Source: an uncultured Pelagibacteraceae bacterium (GTDB lineage Bacteria; Pseudomonadota; Alphaproteobacteria; Pelagibacterales; Pelagibacteraceae). Taken from it: a stretch of DNA of 51,863 nt. How positions within the stretch are numbered: the first letter of the stretch is position 1; every line of letters starts with the position of its first letter. Positions 1 to 9,578 of this stretch are shown one piece after another. The DNA is taken from assembly GCA_902636165.1 (NCBI GenBank), contig CACPQV010000002.1:1-51863 (forward strand), in the 5' to 3' direction. Both the position numbers and the translations under genes were made by a program. The notes under the pieces are model-generated. The model was not told the origin of the DNA. It worked only from the letters and a program-made list of their open reading frames with translations, and ran no database searches.

Positions 1-577
1 TTTCTTTGAACCATTCATAATATTCAGGGTGTTCTTTAATTAGGTATCTTGACATGATTAAAATATCTCTAACTGTAGAATAATTATCAGGATCATTGAT
101 GCCAGATGAATTAGCAAAATTTGTATTTTCCATTCCGAGCTCTTTGGCTTTAGTTGTCATCATTAATGCAAATTCTTCCTCTGTCCCTGCAATACCTTCA
201 GCTAAAGCAATACATGCATCATTACCAGAGGCAACAATTATACCTTTTAATAAATCCTCAACAGAAACTTCATCACCTACCATCACAAACATTGATGAAT
301 ATCCTGCTGTTGATAGCCGCCAAGCTTTTTCAGAAATTATAAATTTTTCTTCTAAATTTAAATCTCCAGACTTAATTAAATCAAAAGCAATTATACTGGT
401 CATAATTTTTGTCATTGAAGCTGGATAAATTGATCTATCTGGGTCTTTTTCATATAATATTTCACCTGAGAGGAAATCTTGTAAAATAGCTGTTCGGGCT
501 TTGATATCAATATTTGCTATAGCAATCTGTAAAGATAATAAATTTAGAAATATACTTGCTATAAAATATTTATACAT
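1..577 (-). CDS. D-alanyl-D-alanine carboxypeptidase (PBP5/DacA family), C-terminus cut by window start
   Basis: Reverse-strand translation gives signal peptide then ...ARTAILQDFLSGEILYEKDPDRSIYPASMTKIMTSIIAFDLI... with the SxxK motif (SMTK) and SGNDACIALAEG (SxN). ATG at 575-577 overlaps the next gene's stop. No stop before position 1. Confidence 0.9.
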   Translation of the reverse strand, partial: MYKYFIASIFLNLLSLQIAIANIDIKARTAILQDFLSGEILYEKDPDRSIYPASMTKIMTSIIAFDLIKSGDLNLEEKFIISEKAWRLSTAGYSSMFVMVGDEVSVEDLLKGIIVASGNDACIALAEGIAGTEEEFALMMTTKAKELGMENTNFANSSGINDPDNYSTVRDILIMSRYLIKEHPEYYEWFKE

Positions 578-1322
578 TTTTAATAATTTCTAAGTTTTCG
601 AAATTGAGTAAGTTTATTTTTTCAAACGATTTTTGTAAACTTTTTATATCATTAAAAGGACCTATTAATACCCTATATTTCGTTTTTGATAATCTAATTA
701 TTTTCAAATTATTTATTAAAGTTTCTTTTTTTATTCTATCAACCATTAATTCGGCTGTATCTTTGTAATAAAAATCAGCAATTTTAATAGAATAAGAAAA
801 TATTTTCTTTTTTAACTTCTTTTTTTTTTGTTTTTTTTTATTCAAATCATTAATTAGAATCCCATCAACTGGAGCTTTCTCAGCAACTGATCTTTCTTCT
901 TCAAACATTTTTGCCTTCTTTGCAATAAAAGTGGAATCTTTAGATACTAAAACTAATTCAATATATGGTTCATCAAAATCTAATTCTAATTCCTCAGCAA
1001 TTCTTAGACTTAAGATTGAATTGTAAAAATTTGAAAATTTTACTCTATTTGATCTCACTTCAGCTATCAAATATTTTCCATTAGATGGATTAGTGATTTT
1101 TACAATTGATTTTTTTTTTAAAGATTTATGATAAATATTTAAAGATCGTGGATCTAAATTTTTTATATTTTTTTGTTTATCATTAGAAATTAGGGCAAAC
1201 CCTGAATTATTATATTTTTCTAAAAGCTCAAGATTTTTATTTTTAGAAACTTTTAAAGAGGACTGATTACATCCGAGTATCAAAAAATTGAACAAAATTA
1301 CAAAAAAAAGTCTATAATTCAT
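570..1322 (-). CDS. rlpA: RlpA-like lipoprotein with C-terminal SPOR-like domain
   Basis: Lipobox-like LILGC at N-terminus; RlpA-like middle (VKITNPSNGKYLIAEVRSNRVKF); C-terminal SPOR-like repeat; sits between MltB-like and DacA-like genes as in other alphaproteobacteria. Confidence 0.7.
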   Translation of the reverse strand: MNYRLFFVILFNFLILGCNQSSLKVSKNKNLELLEKYNNSGFALISNDKQKNIKNLDPRSLNIYHKSLKKKSIVKITNPSNGKYLIAEVRSNRVKFSNFYNSILSLRIAEELELDFDEPYIELVLVSKDSTFIAKKAKMFEEERSVAEKAPVDGILINDLNKKKQKKKKLKKKIFSYSIKIADFYYKDTAELMVDRIKKETLINNLKIIRLSKTKYRVLIGPFNDIKSLQKSFEKINLLNFENLEIIKNV

Positions 1323-2313
1323 TTTTAATTTTATCCTTTAGTGTACATACCGCAAGAGCAAATCTAAGAGATCTATTCCATTTTAAAATAATTTCATAAT
1401 TTTCAAAGACTATGTAAGCTGGACTTAATAGATTTGATTCTGGAACTATGTCTTTATCAGGGGTAATAATAGCTACTTTCAAATCATCATCAATAAAGTC
1501 TAAATTTTTTGGGTCTATGATAAATCTTTTAAAATATTTTAATTTTTTTTTATTATTTAGTTTTTTTGCTGAAACATTAAGGTATTTTTTCTTAATATCA
1601 TTTTTTAATTCAACTTTATAAAAACAATGCGAATTTTGTTTCCATCCCATGTTATTTAAATAATTTCCTGCGGATGCGTAGGCATCTTGAGGATTTTTTA
1701 AATCAATATAATCGTCACGATTAAAATCAATAGCATGATTTTTAATTGTAGACGGCATGAATTGAAAAAAACCAAAAGCACCAGCCCATGAACCATAAAG
1801 AGTTTGATAATCAATTTTTTTTGAGTCAATCAATTTTAGTAAAATTAAAAGTTCGTTAGTAAAAAATTGTGATCTTCTTTTATCATAACTTAAAGTTGAT
1901 AGAGATGAAAGAATATCCATTTTACCAACGTATGTACCATAATTAGTTTCTATTCCCATCAATGATAGAAGAAGTTCTTTTTCTATATTAAAGTTCTTTT
2001 CTACATTATTTATTAAATCTAAATTTTCTTTATAAAAAGTAATACCTTTATTAACTTTTTTTTGTGAAGTTCTTTTTGAAACATACGTTTTTGTATCTTC
2101 ATAAAACTCTGGTTGAAATCTATCGTATTGAATTACTTTAGGTAGAAACTGAACATTTGCCATCACTAAATCAAAGGTCTTTTCAGAAATATCATTTGAG
2201 ATTGCTAAACTTCTAAAGTTTTTTTTCCATTTTTGGAATTCAATTTGATCGTTTGCAAAAAGACTTGAGATTGAAAAAATATAAATTAGAAAAAAAATAC
2301 TAATTTGTTTCAT
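1312..2313 (-). CDS. Lytic murein transglycosylase (MltB family)
   Basis: ELLLSLMGIETNYGTYVGKMDILSSLSTLSYDKRRSQFF and SWAGAFGFFQFMPSTIKNHAID are MltB family signatures; N-terminal signal peptide. Confidence 0.92.
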   Translation of the reverse strand: MKQISIFFLIYIFSISSLFANDQIEFQKWKKNFRSLAISNDISEKTFDLVMANVQFLPKVIQYDRFQPEFYEDTKTYVSKRTSQKKVNKGITFYKENLDLINNVEKNFNIEKELLLSLMGIETNYGTYVGKMDILSSLSTLSYDKRRSQFFTNELLILLKLIDSKKIDYQTLYGSWAGAFGFFQFMPSTIKNHAIDFNRDDYIDLKNPQDAYASAGNYLNNMGWKQNSHCFYKVELKNDIKKKYLNVSAKKLNNKKKLKYFKRFIIDPKNLDFIDDDLKVAIITPDKDIVPESNLLSPAYIVFENYEIILKWNRSLRFALAVCTLKDKIKNEL

Positions 2314-3178
2314 AAAGATCCCTTAGATATATAATTACAGCAATCCAAATAATAATAAAACTTACAAATTTAATTAATGAAAAATCTTCATTGTAATAAA
2401 AATAACCTAAAATAAACTGCAAAGTGGGTGTTATATAGAAAATCATTCCTGTTGGCCCTAACCCAATTAGTTCTACTCCTCTAACATACAAGAATAAAGG
2501 AATCACTGTCATTGGACCTGCTAAAACCAAAAGTAAACTTAGTCCAGGATTTGTAAAATTAAAATCATTTAAATTATTTTTAAAAATTAGATAAAAAACT
2601 ACTAATGCAAAAGGAAAAATAAATAAGCTCTCTATTAGTAGACCTATGTCTGTGTCAATATTTATTTTTTTTCTTACAAGATTATAAAAGGCCCAACTAA
2701 ATGCTACTATCAGCCCAACCCAGGGTATGCTTTTGTAGCTAAAAAAAATTAATATAAAAATTGAGATTAGAACTAATAAGATAGAAATTATCTTTTTATT
2801 ATTTAAATTCTCTTTGAAAAAAATATAACCCAATAAAACACTCAAAATTGGCATTATAAAGTAACCAAAACTTGCATCTATTATTCTATCGGTAGCAACA
2901 GCATAAATCCATATTGCCCAATTTATAAAAATTAATAAGCCTGATAAAAATAAACCCAAAAGATTTTTTAAATTTGATCCTATTTTCAAAAAAAGTTTCC
3001 ATTTCGATAAGATTGTCGTAGTTATAATTAACATTACAGCAGTCCATAAACATCTGTGAACAACAAGCTCTATATGGCCAATAAAAGAAACATACTCAAA
3101 ATAAATAACACCTATAAATCCCCACCAAAAAGATCCCAGAGATGTAAGTATCAAACCTTTATTAAAATTTTTATTCAT
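2300..3178 (-). CDS. rarD: EamA/RarD family transporter
   Basis: Ten-TM-like hydrophobic protein with RarD-type start (GLILTSLGSFWWGFIGVIYFEYVSFIGHIELVVHRCLWT). Confidence 0.85.
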   Translation of the reverse strand: MNKNFNKGLILTSLGSFWWGFIGVIYFEYVSFIGHIELVVHRCLWTAVMLIITTTILSKWKLFLKIGSNLKNLLGLFLSGLLIFINWAIWIYAVATDRIIDASFGYFIMPILSVLLGYIFFKENLNNKKIISILLVLISIFILIFFSYKSIPWVGLIVAFSWAFYNLVRKKINIDTDIGLLIESLFIFPFALVVFYLIFKNNLNDFNFTNPGLSLLLVLAGPMTVIPLFLYVRGVELIGLGPTGMIFYITPTLQFILGYFYYNEDFSLIKFVSFIIIWIAVIIYLRDLYETN

Positions 3179-3264
3179 AAATGGTTAAAAGAATTTAATA
3201 ATAAAGTTTAAATAGACTATTTTAAAGTTGAATTAAATAATTTTAATTATAAAACCTTATTCAC

Positions 3265-3354
3265 GGAGAGATGGCTGAGCGGTTGAAAGCACCGGTCTTG
3301 AAAACCGGCAAAGGGGCAACTCTTTCCTGGGTTCGAATCCCAGTCTCTCCGCCA
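3265..3354 (+). tRNA. tRNA-Ser (anticodon TGA), CCA encoded
   Basis: Acceptor GGAGAGA...TCTCTCC-G-CCA, anticodon loop CTTGAAA, long variable arm, GGTTCGAATCC T-arm. Confidence 0.97.
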
Positions 3355-3357
3355 TTA

Positions 3358-3627
3358 TTAGTCTTCTTTTTGATATTTAAAATTCTTAAATAATAAATTT
3401 ATATTATTATCATTAAATATAATTTCAGTTTTAAGATTATTGTAAAAATTGTATAGATTATTATCGTCTATATCTAATAATCTTTCTAAGTCCATTAAAT
3501 CTTTATTGTCAAGTACATCAATATATTTTTTTACGAATGCGCCCAAAAGTTTATCCATTTCTTTTGTTCCTCTATAGTTTGAACGGTATATAATTTTTTT
3601 TTTTAATTGTTCTACATTAAGGATCAT
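3358..3627 (-). CDS. sdhE: FAD assembly factor SdhE (succinate dehydrogenase assembly factor 2 family)
   Basis: Small protein with KKKIIYRSNYRGTKEMDKLLGAFVKKY (RGxKExD motif of the SdhE family), divergent from recG. Confidence 0.85.
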   Translation of the reverse strand: MILNVEQLKKKIIYRSNYRGTKEMDKLLGAFVKKYIDVLDNKDLMDLERLLDIDDNNLYNFYNNLKTEIIFNDNNINLLFKNFKYQKED

Positions 3628-3649
3628 AATAAGAATATAATAGCAGTTT

Positions 3650-5701
3650 ATGAATAATAAAAGTAGTTATGAATATCTTCTTTCAGATTTATCTAAATTA
3701 AAAGGTGTTGGAACTAAAACAAGTAATTTATTAAAGAAAAAAAATGTAAACAATATTTTTGATTTATTATGGAAATTGCCAAAATCCTATACAGACAGGA
3801 GTTTTTCATCAAAAATTAAAGATTTAAAAATTGGGGAAGATCAAACAGTTACTGTAACTCCTAAAAAATATTATTTTCCAAGAATTAGAAATTTACCAAA
3901 TAGAGTAATATGTTTAGATGATACTGGAGAAATGGAATGTATTTTCTTCAATAGTTATGAAGGATATATAAAAAAAATCTTACCTCTAAACAAAGAAATT
4001 ACAATTAGTGGAAAAATTAGTTTTTTTAGAAATAAATACCAACTAACTAATCCAAAATATGTTTCAGAAAACTCATCTTTAATAAAACAAAAACATAACA
4101 ATTATGCTCTTACTGATGGAATTTCAGATAAAATTTATAACAAAATCCTTAAACAAATTTTAAATGAATTACCTTATTTAGATGAATGGCACTCAAATGA
4201 TGTAATCAAAAAATTTAATTATATTAGTTGGAATAATTCAATTAAAGAATTGCACAAACCAGAAAATATAGGCAATTTTAAGAAAAACTTTTATCAAAGA
4301 CTGGCATTTGATGAAATTTTTTCTACATTTTTAGTAAATTCTGAAATAAGAAAAAAAATTAAAAAAGTAAAAAAGGAAAATAAAAAAATTAATTATAAAG
4401 AACAAAATAAATTAATCAAAAAATTAGAATACTTATTAACTAAGGATCAAAAAAAAGCATTAGATCAAATAAATTATGATTTATCATCATCAACAAAAAT
4501 GTTTAGATTGTTACAAGGAGATGTAGGAAGTGGAAAAACTATAGTTTCTTTAATATCAGCCTTTAATGTTATCAACTCAGGTTTTCAAGTTGCAATTATG
4601 GCCCCAACAGAAATTTTAGCTAGACAACATTTTAATTTTGCAAAAAAACTATATCCAAAAGAAATTAAAGCTGAATTAATATCAGGTAAATCTGAATTCA
4701 AGAATAAAAAAGATATCTTAACCCGCTTATCAAATCAAAAGGTAGATATTATTTTTGGAACTCATGCAATTTTTCAAAAAAAAGTTTTTTTTAAAAAACT
4801 TGGCTTAATTATTATTGATGAGCAACACAAATTTGGGGTAAATCAAAGAAAAAAACTTTCTGACAAGGGTGGAAATAATTGTGATGTTTTATTGATGACA
4901 GCTACCCCAATACCAAGAACTTTGACAATGACCGTTTATGGTGACATGGATCTTTCAATTATACGTGAGAAACCAAAAATCAGAAAAGACATTCAAACTT
5001 ACAGTAAATTAAACAGTAAAATCGATGATGTAATTAAATTTATTAAAAATGAAATTAAACTAAAAAATCAAATATTTTGGGTATGTCCATTAATTGAAGA
5101 GTCAAAGAAAATAGATCATGAGTCTGCTATTGATAAATTTAATTATTTAAAAAAAATTTTCCCAAATAGAGTTTCATTATTACATGGAAAGACTGATATT
5201 GATGATAAAGAAAAAATATTGGATAATTTTCTAAAAAATAAATTTGATATTCTTGTTTCAACTACAATAATCGAGGTCGGAATTGATTTTCCAAATGCAA
5301 ATGTAATTATTATAGAAAATGCAAATAAATTTGGTTTATCTCAATTACATCAACTTAGAGGAAGAGTTGGTCGCGGAAATAAAAATGCAACTTGTATACT
5401 AATGTTTAAGTCTAATTTAAGCGAAAATGCAAAAAAAAGGATTAATATTTTAAAAAACTCAAATGATGGTTTTTATATTTCCGAAGAGGATATGAAAATA
5501 AGAGGATTTGGAGATATTCTTGGATTTAAACAAAGTGGCGTTAAAAATTTTAAGTTAGCTGACCCAATACATAATCATGATTTATTTCTTTTAGCTGAAA
5601 AAGAAATTAAAAGAATTGAAAATTCTCAAGAAGATATTGGTAAATACAAACCATTGTTAAAATTATATGATAGAGCAGATATCATAAATGATATTGCTTA
5701 A
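3650..5701 (+). CDS. recG: ATP-dependent DNA helicase RecG
   Basis: RecG wedge domain start (LKGVGTKTSNLLKK), Walker A LLQGDVGSGKTIVS, DEQHKFGVNQR, MTATPIPRTL, QLRGRVGRG. Confidence 0.97.
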   Translation: MNNKSSYEYLLSDLSKLKGVGTKTSNLLKKKNVNNIFDLLWKLPKSYTDRSFSSKIKDLKIGEDQTVTVTPKKYYFPRIRNLPNRVICLDDTGEMECIFFNSYEGYIKKILPLNKEITISGKISFFRNKYQLTNPKYVSENSSLIKQKHNNYALTDGISDKIYNKILKQILNELPYLDEWHSNDVIKKFNYISWNNSIKELHKPENIGNFKKNFYQRLAFDEIFSTFLVNSEIRKKIKKVKKENKKINYKEQNKLIKKLEYLLTKDQKKALDQINYDLSSSTKMFRLLQGDVGSGKTIVSLISAFNVINSGFQVAIMAPTEILARQHFNFAKKLYPKEIKAELISGKSEFKNKKDILTRLSNQKVDIIFGTHAIFQKKVFFKKLGLIIIDEQHKFGVNQRKKLSDKGGNNCDVLLMTATPIPRTLTMTVYGDMDLSIIREKPKIRKDIQTYSKLNSKIDDVIKFIKNEIKLKNQIFWVCPLIEESKKIDHESAIDKFNYLKKIFPNRVSLLHGKTDIDDKEKILDNFLKNKFDILVSTTIIEVGIDFPNANVIIIENANKFGLSQLHQLRGRVGRGNKNATCILMFKSNLSENAKKRINILKNSNDGFYISEEDMKIRGFGDILGFKQSGVKNFKLADPIHNHDLFLLAEKEIKRIENSQEDIGKYKPLLKLYDRADIINDIA

Positions 5702-6321
5702 TTTTTTTCTGCAGATGTTCCAGCTGAAACAATAAATTTTGAGGCTTCTTCAAAAGTCATATTTAAATGTATTACTTCATCTATCGGGAACATTAATAGA
5801 AATCCACTAGTTGGATTTGGCGTTGTGGGTACAAAAACATTAATTAAATTTTTATTTGTTTTTTTTGCCATTTCACCTTTATTTTCTTTAGTAGCAAAAC
5901 CAACTGCCCATACACCTTTTCTTGGATATTCGACTAACACAACACTTTTTTTATCATTATCTTTTTTTGAGAATGTTTCAGTCATCTGAAGTATTGCTGA
6001 ATATATTGTTCTTAAAAAAGGAATTCTTTTAAATAAATCATCTATCAGCTTTAAAATTCTCTTTCCCAAAAATGATAAAGAGAGCCCCCCAACAATAGTT
6101 ATAAAAATAATTGAAATTAAAATTTCAATTCCTGGTATTGCATAAGGAAGATAATTATTAGGATTGATATTTTGAGGAATTATATTTGATGAGATGCCAA
6201 TTATAAATTTAGTTAAATATAATGTAAATCCTATAGGTATTAATACAACTACTCCTGTTATAAAATAATTTCTCAATATGAGAGTCAATGATTTTTTCTT
6301 TTTATCTTTAGCCATAATCAT
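5698..6321 (-). CDS. DUF502 family membrane protein
   Basis: Two TM segments and DUF502-like FVPTTPNPTSGFLLMFP motif; adjacent to recG. Confidence 0.88.
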   Translation of the reverse strand: MIMAKDKKKKSLTLILRNYFITGVVVLIPIGFTLYLTKFIIGISSNIIPQNINPNNYLPYAIPGIEILISIIFITIVGGLSLSFLGKRILKLIDDLFKRIPFLRTIYSAILQMTETFSKKDNDKKSVVLVEYPRKGVWAVGFATKENKGEMAKKTNKNLINVFVPTTPNPTSGFLLMFPIDEVIHLNMTFEEASKFIVSAGTSAEKN

Positions 6322-6425
6322 CTAAAACTTGAATATATTACAAAAATAATTGCCAATATAAACAATATTAACAATATATTATTATTTAGATTCATTTGGA
6401 TATATAATATCAATGTTAGTTTAAA

Positions 6426-7253
6426 ATGAATAGAAGAAAATTTTTATCATATCTAGGTTGTGGATGCTGTGGTTTTATTTTAAATTCCTGTTCTACAGCG
6501 CCTATTACAGAAAGAAAACAATTTAAAATAATTCCAGAATCTACACTTAATGCTAAAGCAGCAAAGATTTATGAAGGAGTTAAAGAAAAAGAAAAATTAA
6601 TCAAAGACTCTAAATCCTTAAATGAAATTAAAGAAATAGGAAAAAAGATGGAAAATTCTATAAGTGAATATTTTCATCAATCTAATTTGGAGGATCCGAC
6701 GTTAAATTTTGATTGGGAATATATTTTAATTGATAATAAAAAAGTTAGAAATGCTTGGTGTTTGCCAGGAGGAAAAATTGCAGTTTATTCAGGAATTTTT
6801 GAAGTTACTAAAAATACAAATGGTTTAGCTGCAGTTATGGGTCACGAGATAGCTCATGCTGTAGCAAAACATTCAGTAGAAAGAGCTAGTAGAGGGGCCG
6901 TACTTAATGTTGGTACACAAGTAATTGATTTTGTTACTGGAGGGAAATTATCTCAAGTTAATAATGCAACAGGTATGAACACTGTAGGATTATTATCACA
7001 GCTCGGAATTATGAATCCTTTTAACAGAAAACAAGAAAGTGAAGCAGATTATTTAGGTATGATTTTTTCATCTTTATCAGGATATGATATTAGAGAAACT
7101 AAAAAAATTTGGGAGAGAATGCAAGAATTTAATAAAGGGAAATCTCAACCTGAATTCTTAAGCACTCATCCATCCGCAGAGAACAGAATAAAAAAAATAA
7201 ATGAGTGGACTAATAAAATTATTATTCAATATCCACCAATTAATATTTCTTAA
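6426..7253 (+). CDS. M48 family metallopeptidase, putative Tat-type lipoprotein
   Basis: AVMGHEIAHAVAKHS (HExxH), ESEADYLGM, STHPSAENRI. N-terminus MNRRKFLSYLGCGCCGFILNSCST has twin arginine plus lipobox-like cysteine. Confidence 0.93.
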   Translation: MNRRKFLSYLGCGCCGFILNSCSTAPITERKQFKIIPESTLNAKAAKIYEGVKEKEKLIKDSKSLNEIKEIGKKMENSISEYFHQSNLEDPTLNFDWEYILIDNKKVRNAWCLPGGKIAVYSGIFEVTKNTNGLAAVMGHEIAHAVAKHSVERASRGAVLNVGTQVIDFVTGGKLSQVNNATGMNTVGLLSQLGIMNPFNRKQESEADYLGMIFSSLSGYDIRETKKIWERMQEFNKGKSQPEFLSTHPSAENRIKKINEWTNKIIIQYPPINIS

Positions 7254-7260
7254 ATATTAA

Positions 7261-7336
<76 letters not shown>

Positions 7337-7407
7337 GAAAATACTTTGTATATACATATTTATTTGAATATTTCAAACAGGAATCGATGAGACATATGGT
7401 TTCTTTA

Positions 7408-8523
7408 TTACAATTTATCTATGTATTCATCATGAAATTCATTAAAAGTGCCCTTTTGAATATTTTTTCTAATTTCACTCATTAATTCTTGATAAAAATT
7501 AATATTATTCAATGTTAAAAGCATCGACCCTAAAATTTCATTAGTATTAAATAGATGATTTAAATAATTTTTTGAATATTTATTTAAGTTGAAATTTTTA
7601 CATTTTTTATCAAGTGGTGAATTGTCATTTTGATATTTGTTATTTTTAATATTTATTCTTCCATTCCATGTAAAAGCTAAACCTGTCCTACCAGATCTAG
7701 TCGGCATTACACAATCAAACATATCTATTCCTCTTTTGACAGCACCTAAAATATCAGAAGGTGTGCCTACTCCCATCAAATAATGTGGTTTATTTTCTGG
7801 AAGATATTCTTTTATATCGTCTAAAACCTTAAACATTTCCTCTTGCGTTTCGCCAACTGCGAGACCACCAATAGCATACCCATCAAAATTTAGATTTAAT
7901 AAACCTTTTAAAGATGAGAGTCTTAAATCTTTAAAAAGACCCCCTTGCACTATACCAAAAAGAGCTTTATGAGGATTTTTTCCAAATGCCTTTTTGGATC
8001 TATTAGCCCAATATAATGATAGTTCCATTGATTTTTTTATAACTTCATAATCATCAGTTTTTTTTGGACATTCATCCATAATCATTACAATATCTGAGTT
8101 CAATCCGAGTTGAATTTTAATACTTTCCTCAGGACTCAAATAAAATTTCTTTCCGTCAACATGAGAATTGAAAATTGCACCTTTTTCCCTGTCTATTCTA
8201 TTTAGTTTTGAAAGAGACATTACTTGAAAACCACCCGAGTCGGTAAGTATTGGTAAATCACAATTCATGAATGAATGTAATCCACCTGTATTTTTAATTC
8301 TTTCAACTCCTGGCCGGATCATTAAGTGATATGTATTAGCTAAAATTATATCAGAACCAGTTTTTTTTATATCGTCTATCGTACAGGCTTTAACTGTAGC
8401 CTGAGTACCGACTGGCATAAAAGCAGGAGTTTTTATAACCCCCCTATGTGTTTCTATAATTCCTTCTCTTGCAAATTTGTCTTTATTCAATAATTTGAAG
8501 GCAAACTTTTTTAATGCCATCAA
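7408..8523 (-). CDS. tgt: Queuine tRNA-ribosyltransferase
   Basis: TPAFMPVGTQATVK, ILTDSGGFQVMSL, HYLMGVGTPSDIL, FDCVMPTRSGRTGLAFT. Confidence 0.97.
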   Translation of the reverse strand: MMALKKFAFKLLNKDKFAREGIIETHRGVIKTPAFMPVGTQATVKACTIDDIKKTGSDIILANTYHLMIRPGVERIKNTGGLHSFMNCDLPILTDSGGFQVMSLSKLNRIDREKGAIFNSHVDGKKFYLSPEESIKIQLGLNSDIVMIMDECPKKTDDYEVIKKSMELSLYWANRSKKAFGKNPHKALFGIVQGGLFKDLRLSSLKGLLNLNFDGYAIGGLAVGETQEEMFKVLDDIKEYLPENKPHYLMGVGTPSDILGAVKRGIDMFDCVMPTRSGRTGLAFTWNGRINIKNNKYQNDNSPLDKKCKNFNLNKYSKNYLNHLFNTNEILGSMLLTLNNINFYQELMSEIRKNIQKGTFNEFHDEYIDKL

Positions 8524-8527
8524 ATTA

Positions 8528-9088
8528 TTATAATGATTTAAAACTAATTATCTTATCTGGATCTGCGACAGCGCCATTATTGTTTTCATCGCCTCGTTGA
8601 ATTTTATCAACAAATTCCATTCCTTCGATAACTTTACCAAATACTGTATATTGTCTATCTAAAAATGGAGCAGGTTTAAAACAAATAAAAAATTGACTAT
8701 TGGCACTATCTGGGTCTGAAGATCTTGCCATTGATAATGTCCCTCTTTCATGTGGTAAATTATTAAATTCTTGTTTTAGATCTGGTAAATCTGAACCTCC
8801 CATTCCTGCTCTATTTAGATTAAATTCAGAAGTTCCTGAATTTCCAAATTTAACGTCTCCTGTTTGAGCCATAAAACCGTCTATAACCCTATGAAAAACT
8901 ACATTGTCATATTTTCCTGCATCAGCTAATTCTTTAATTCTTTTCACGTGATTAGGTGCAACATCTTCAAATAATTCAATCTTAACATCTCCATCTTTTA
9001 ATTTCAGTATCATTATATTCTCCTCAGAAATTGATTTGTTGATTATTAAAAAAAAGAAAAAGATTAAATATATTACAATTTTATTCAT
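8528..9088 (-). CDS. Exported peptidyl-prolyl cis-trans isomerase (cyclophilin type)
   Basis: Cyclophilin motifs VVFHRVIDGFMAQTGD, SANSQFFICF, LDRQYTVFGKVIEGM; N-terminal signal peptide. Confidence 0.95.
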   Translation of the reverse strand: MNKIVIYLIFFFFLIINKSISEENIMILKLKDGDVKIELFEDVAPNHVKRIKELADAGKYDNVVFHRVIDGFMAQTGDVKFGNSGTSEFNLNRAGMGGSDLPDLKQEFNNLPHERGTLSMARSSDPDSANSQFFICFKPAPFLDRQYTVFGKVIEGMEFVDKIQRGDENNNGAVADPDKIISFKSL

Positions 9089-9578
9089 ATTTTTTTTTTA
9101 ATAATTTTATAGTGCTTTTAGTTGTAAACTTTTTAATATTACCCTTTAATTTAATAATTTCTTTAACAAATTTTGATGAAATTATTTGATTTTCTACATC
9201 TGACATCAAAAAAAGAGTCTCAATATCATTATTTAATTTTCTGTTCATACCTGCTAATTGAAACTCATATTCAAAATCTGATACTGCTCTTAATCCTCTT
9301 AAAATAATATTTGATTTATATTTCCTACATAAATCTGTCGTCAAAGACGTAAAGGAAATTATAAGAATTTTTTTTTTATTCAATTTTAAATCATTAAATA
9401 AAGCTTTTTTAATTATTTCGATTCTTTCATTTGAGTCAAAGAGATAATCTTTGTTTTCTACGTCTGAAACTGCAACAACAATTTTATCAAATAATTTTAT
9501 CCCTTTTTTAATAACATCAATATGACCATAAGTAATTGGATCAAATGTTCCAGGATAAATAGCTACTTTTTTCATCAA
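9081..9578 (-). CDS. coaD: Pantetheine-phosphate adenylyltransferase
   Basis: [45 protein letters not shown]. Confidence 0.97.
   Translation of the reverse strand: MMKKVAIYPGTFDPITYGHIDVIKKGIKLFDKIVVAVSDVENKDYLFDSNERIEIIKKALFNDLKLNKKKILIISFTSLTTDLCRKYKSNIILRGLRAVSDFEYEFQLAGMNRKLNNDIETLFLMSDVENQIISSKFVKEIIKLKGNIKKFTTKSTIKLLKKKYE

Noticed and set aside
96-428. Plus-strand ORFs 96-428 and 154-342
   Set aside because: Antisense to the D-Ala-D-Ala carboxypeptidase gene, which has clear family motifs.
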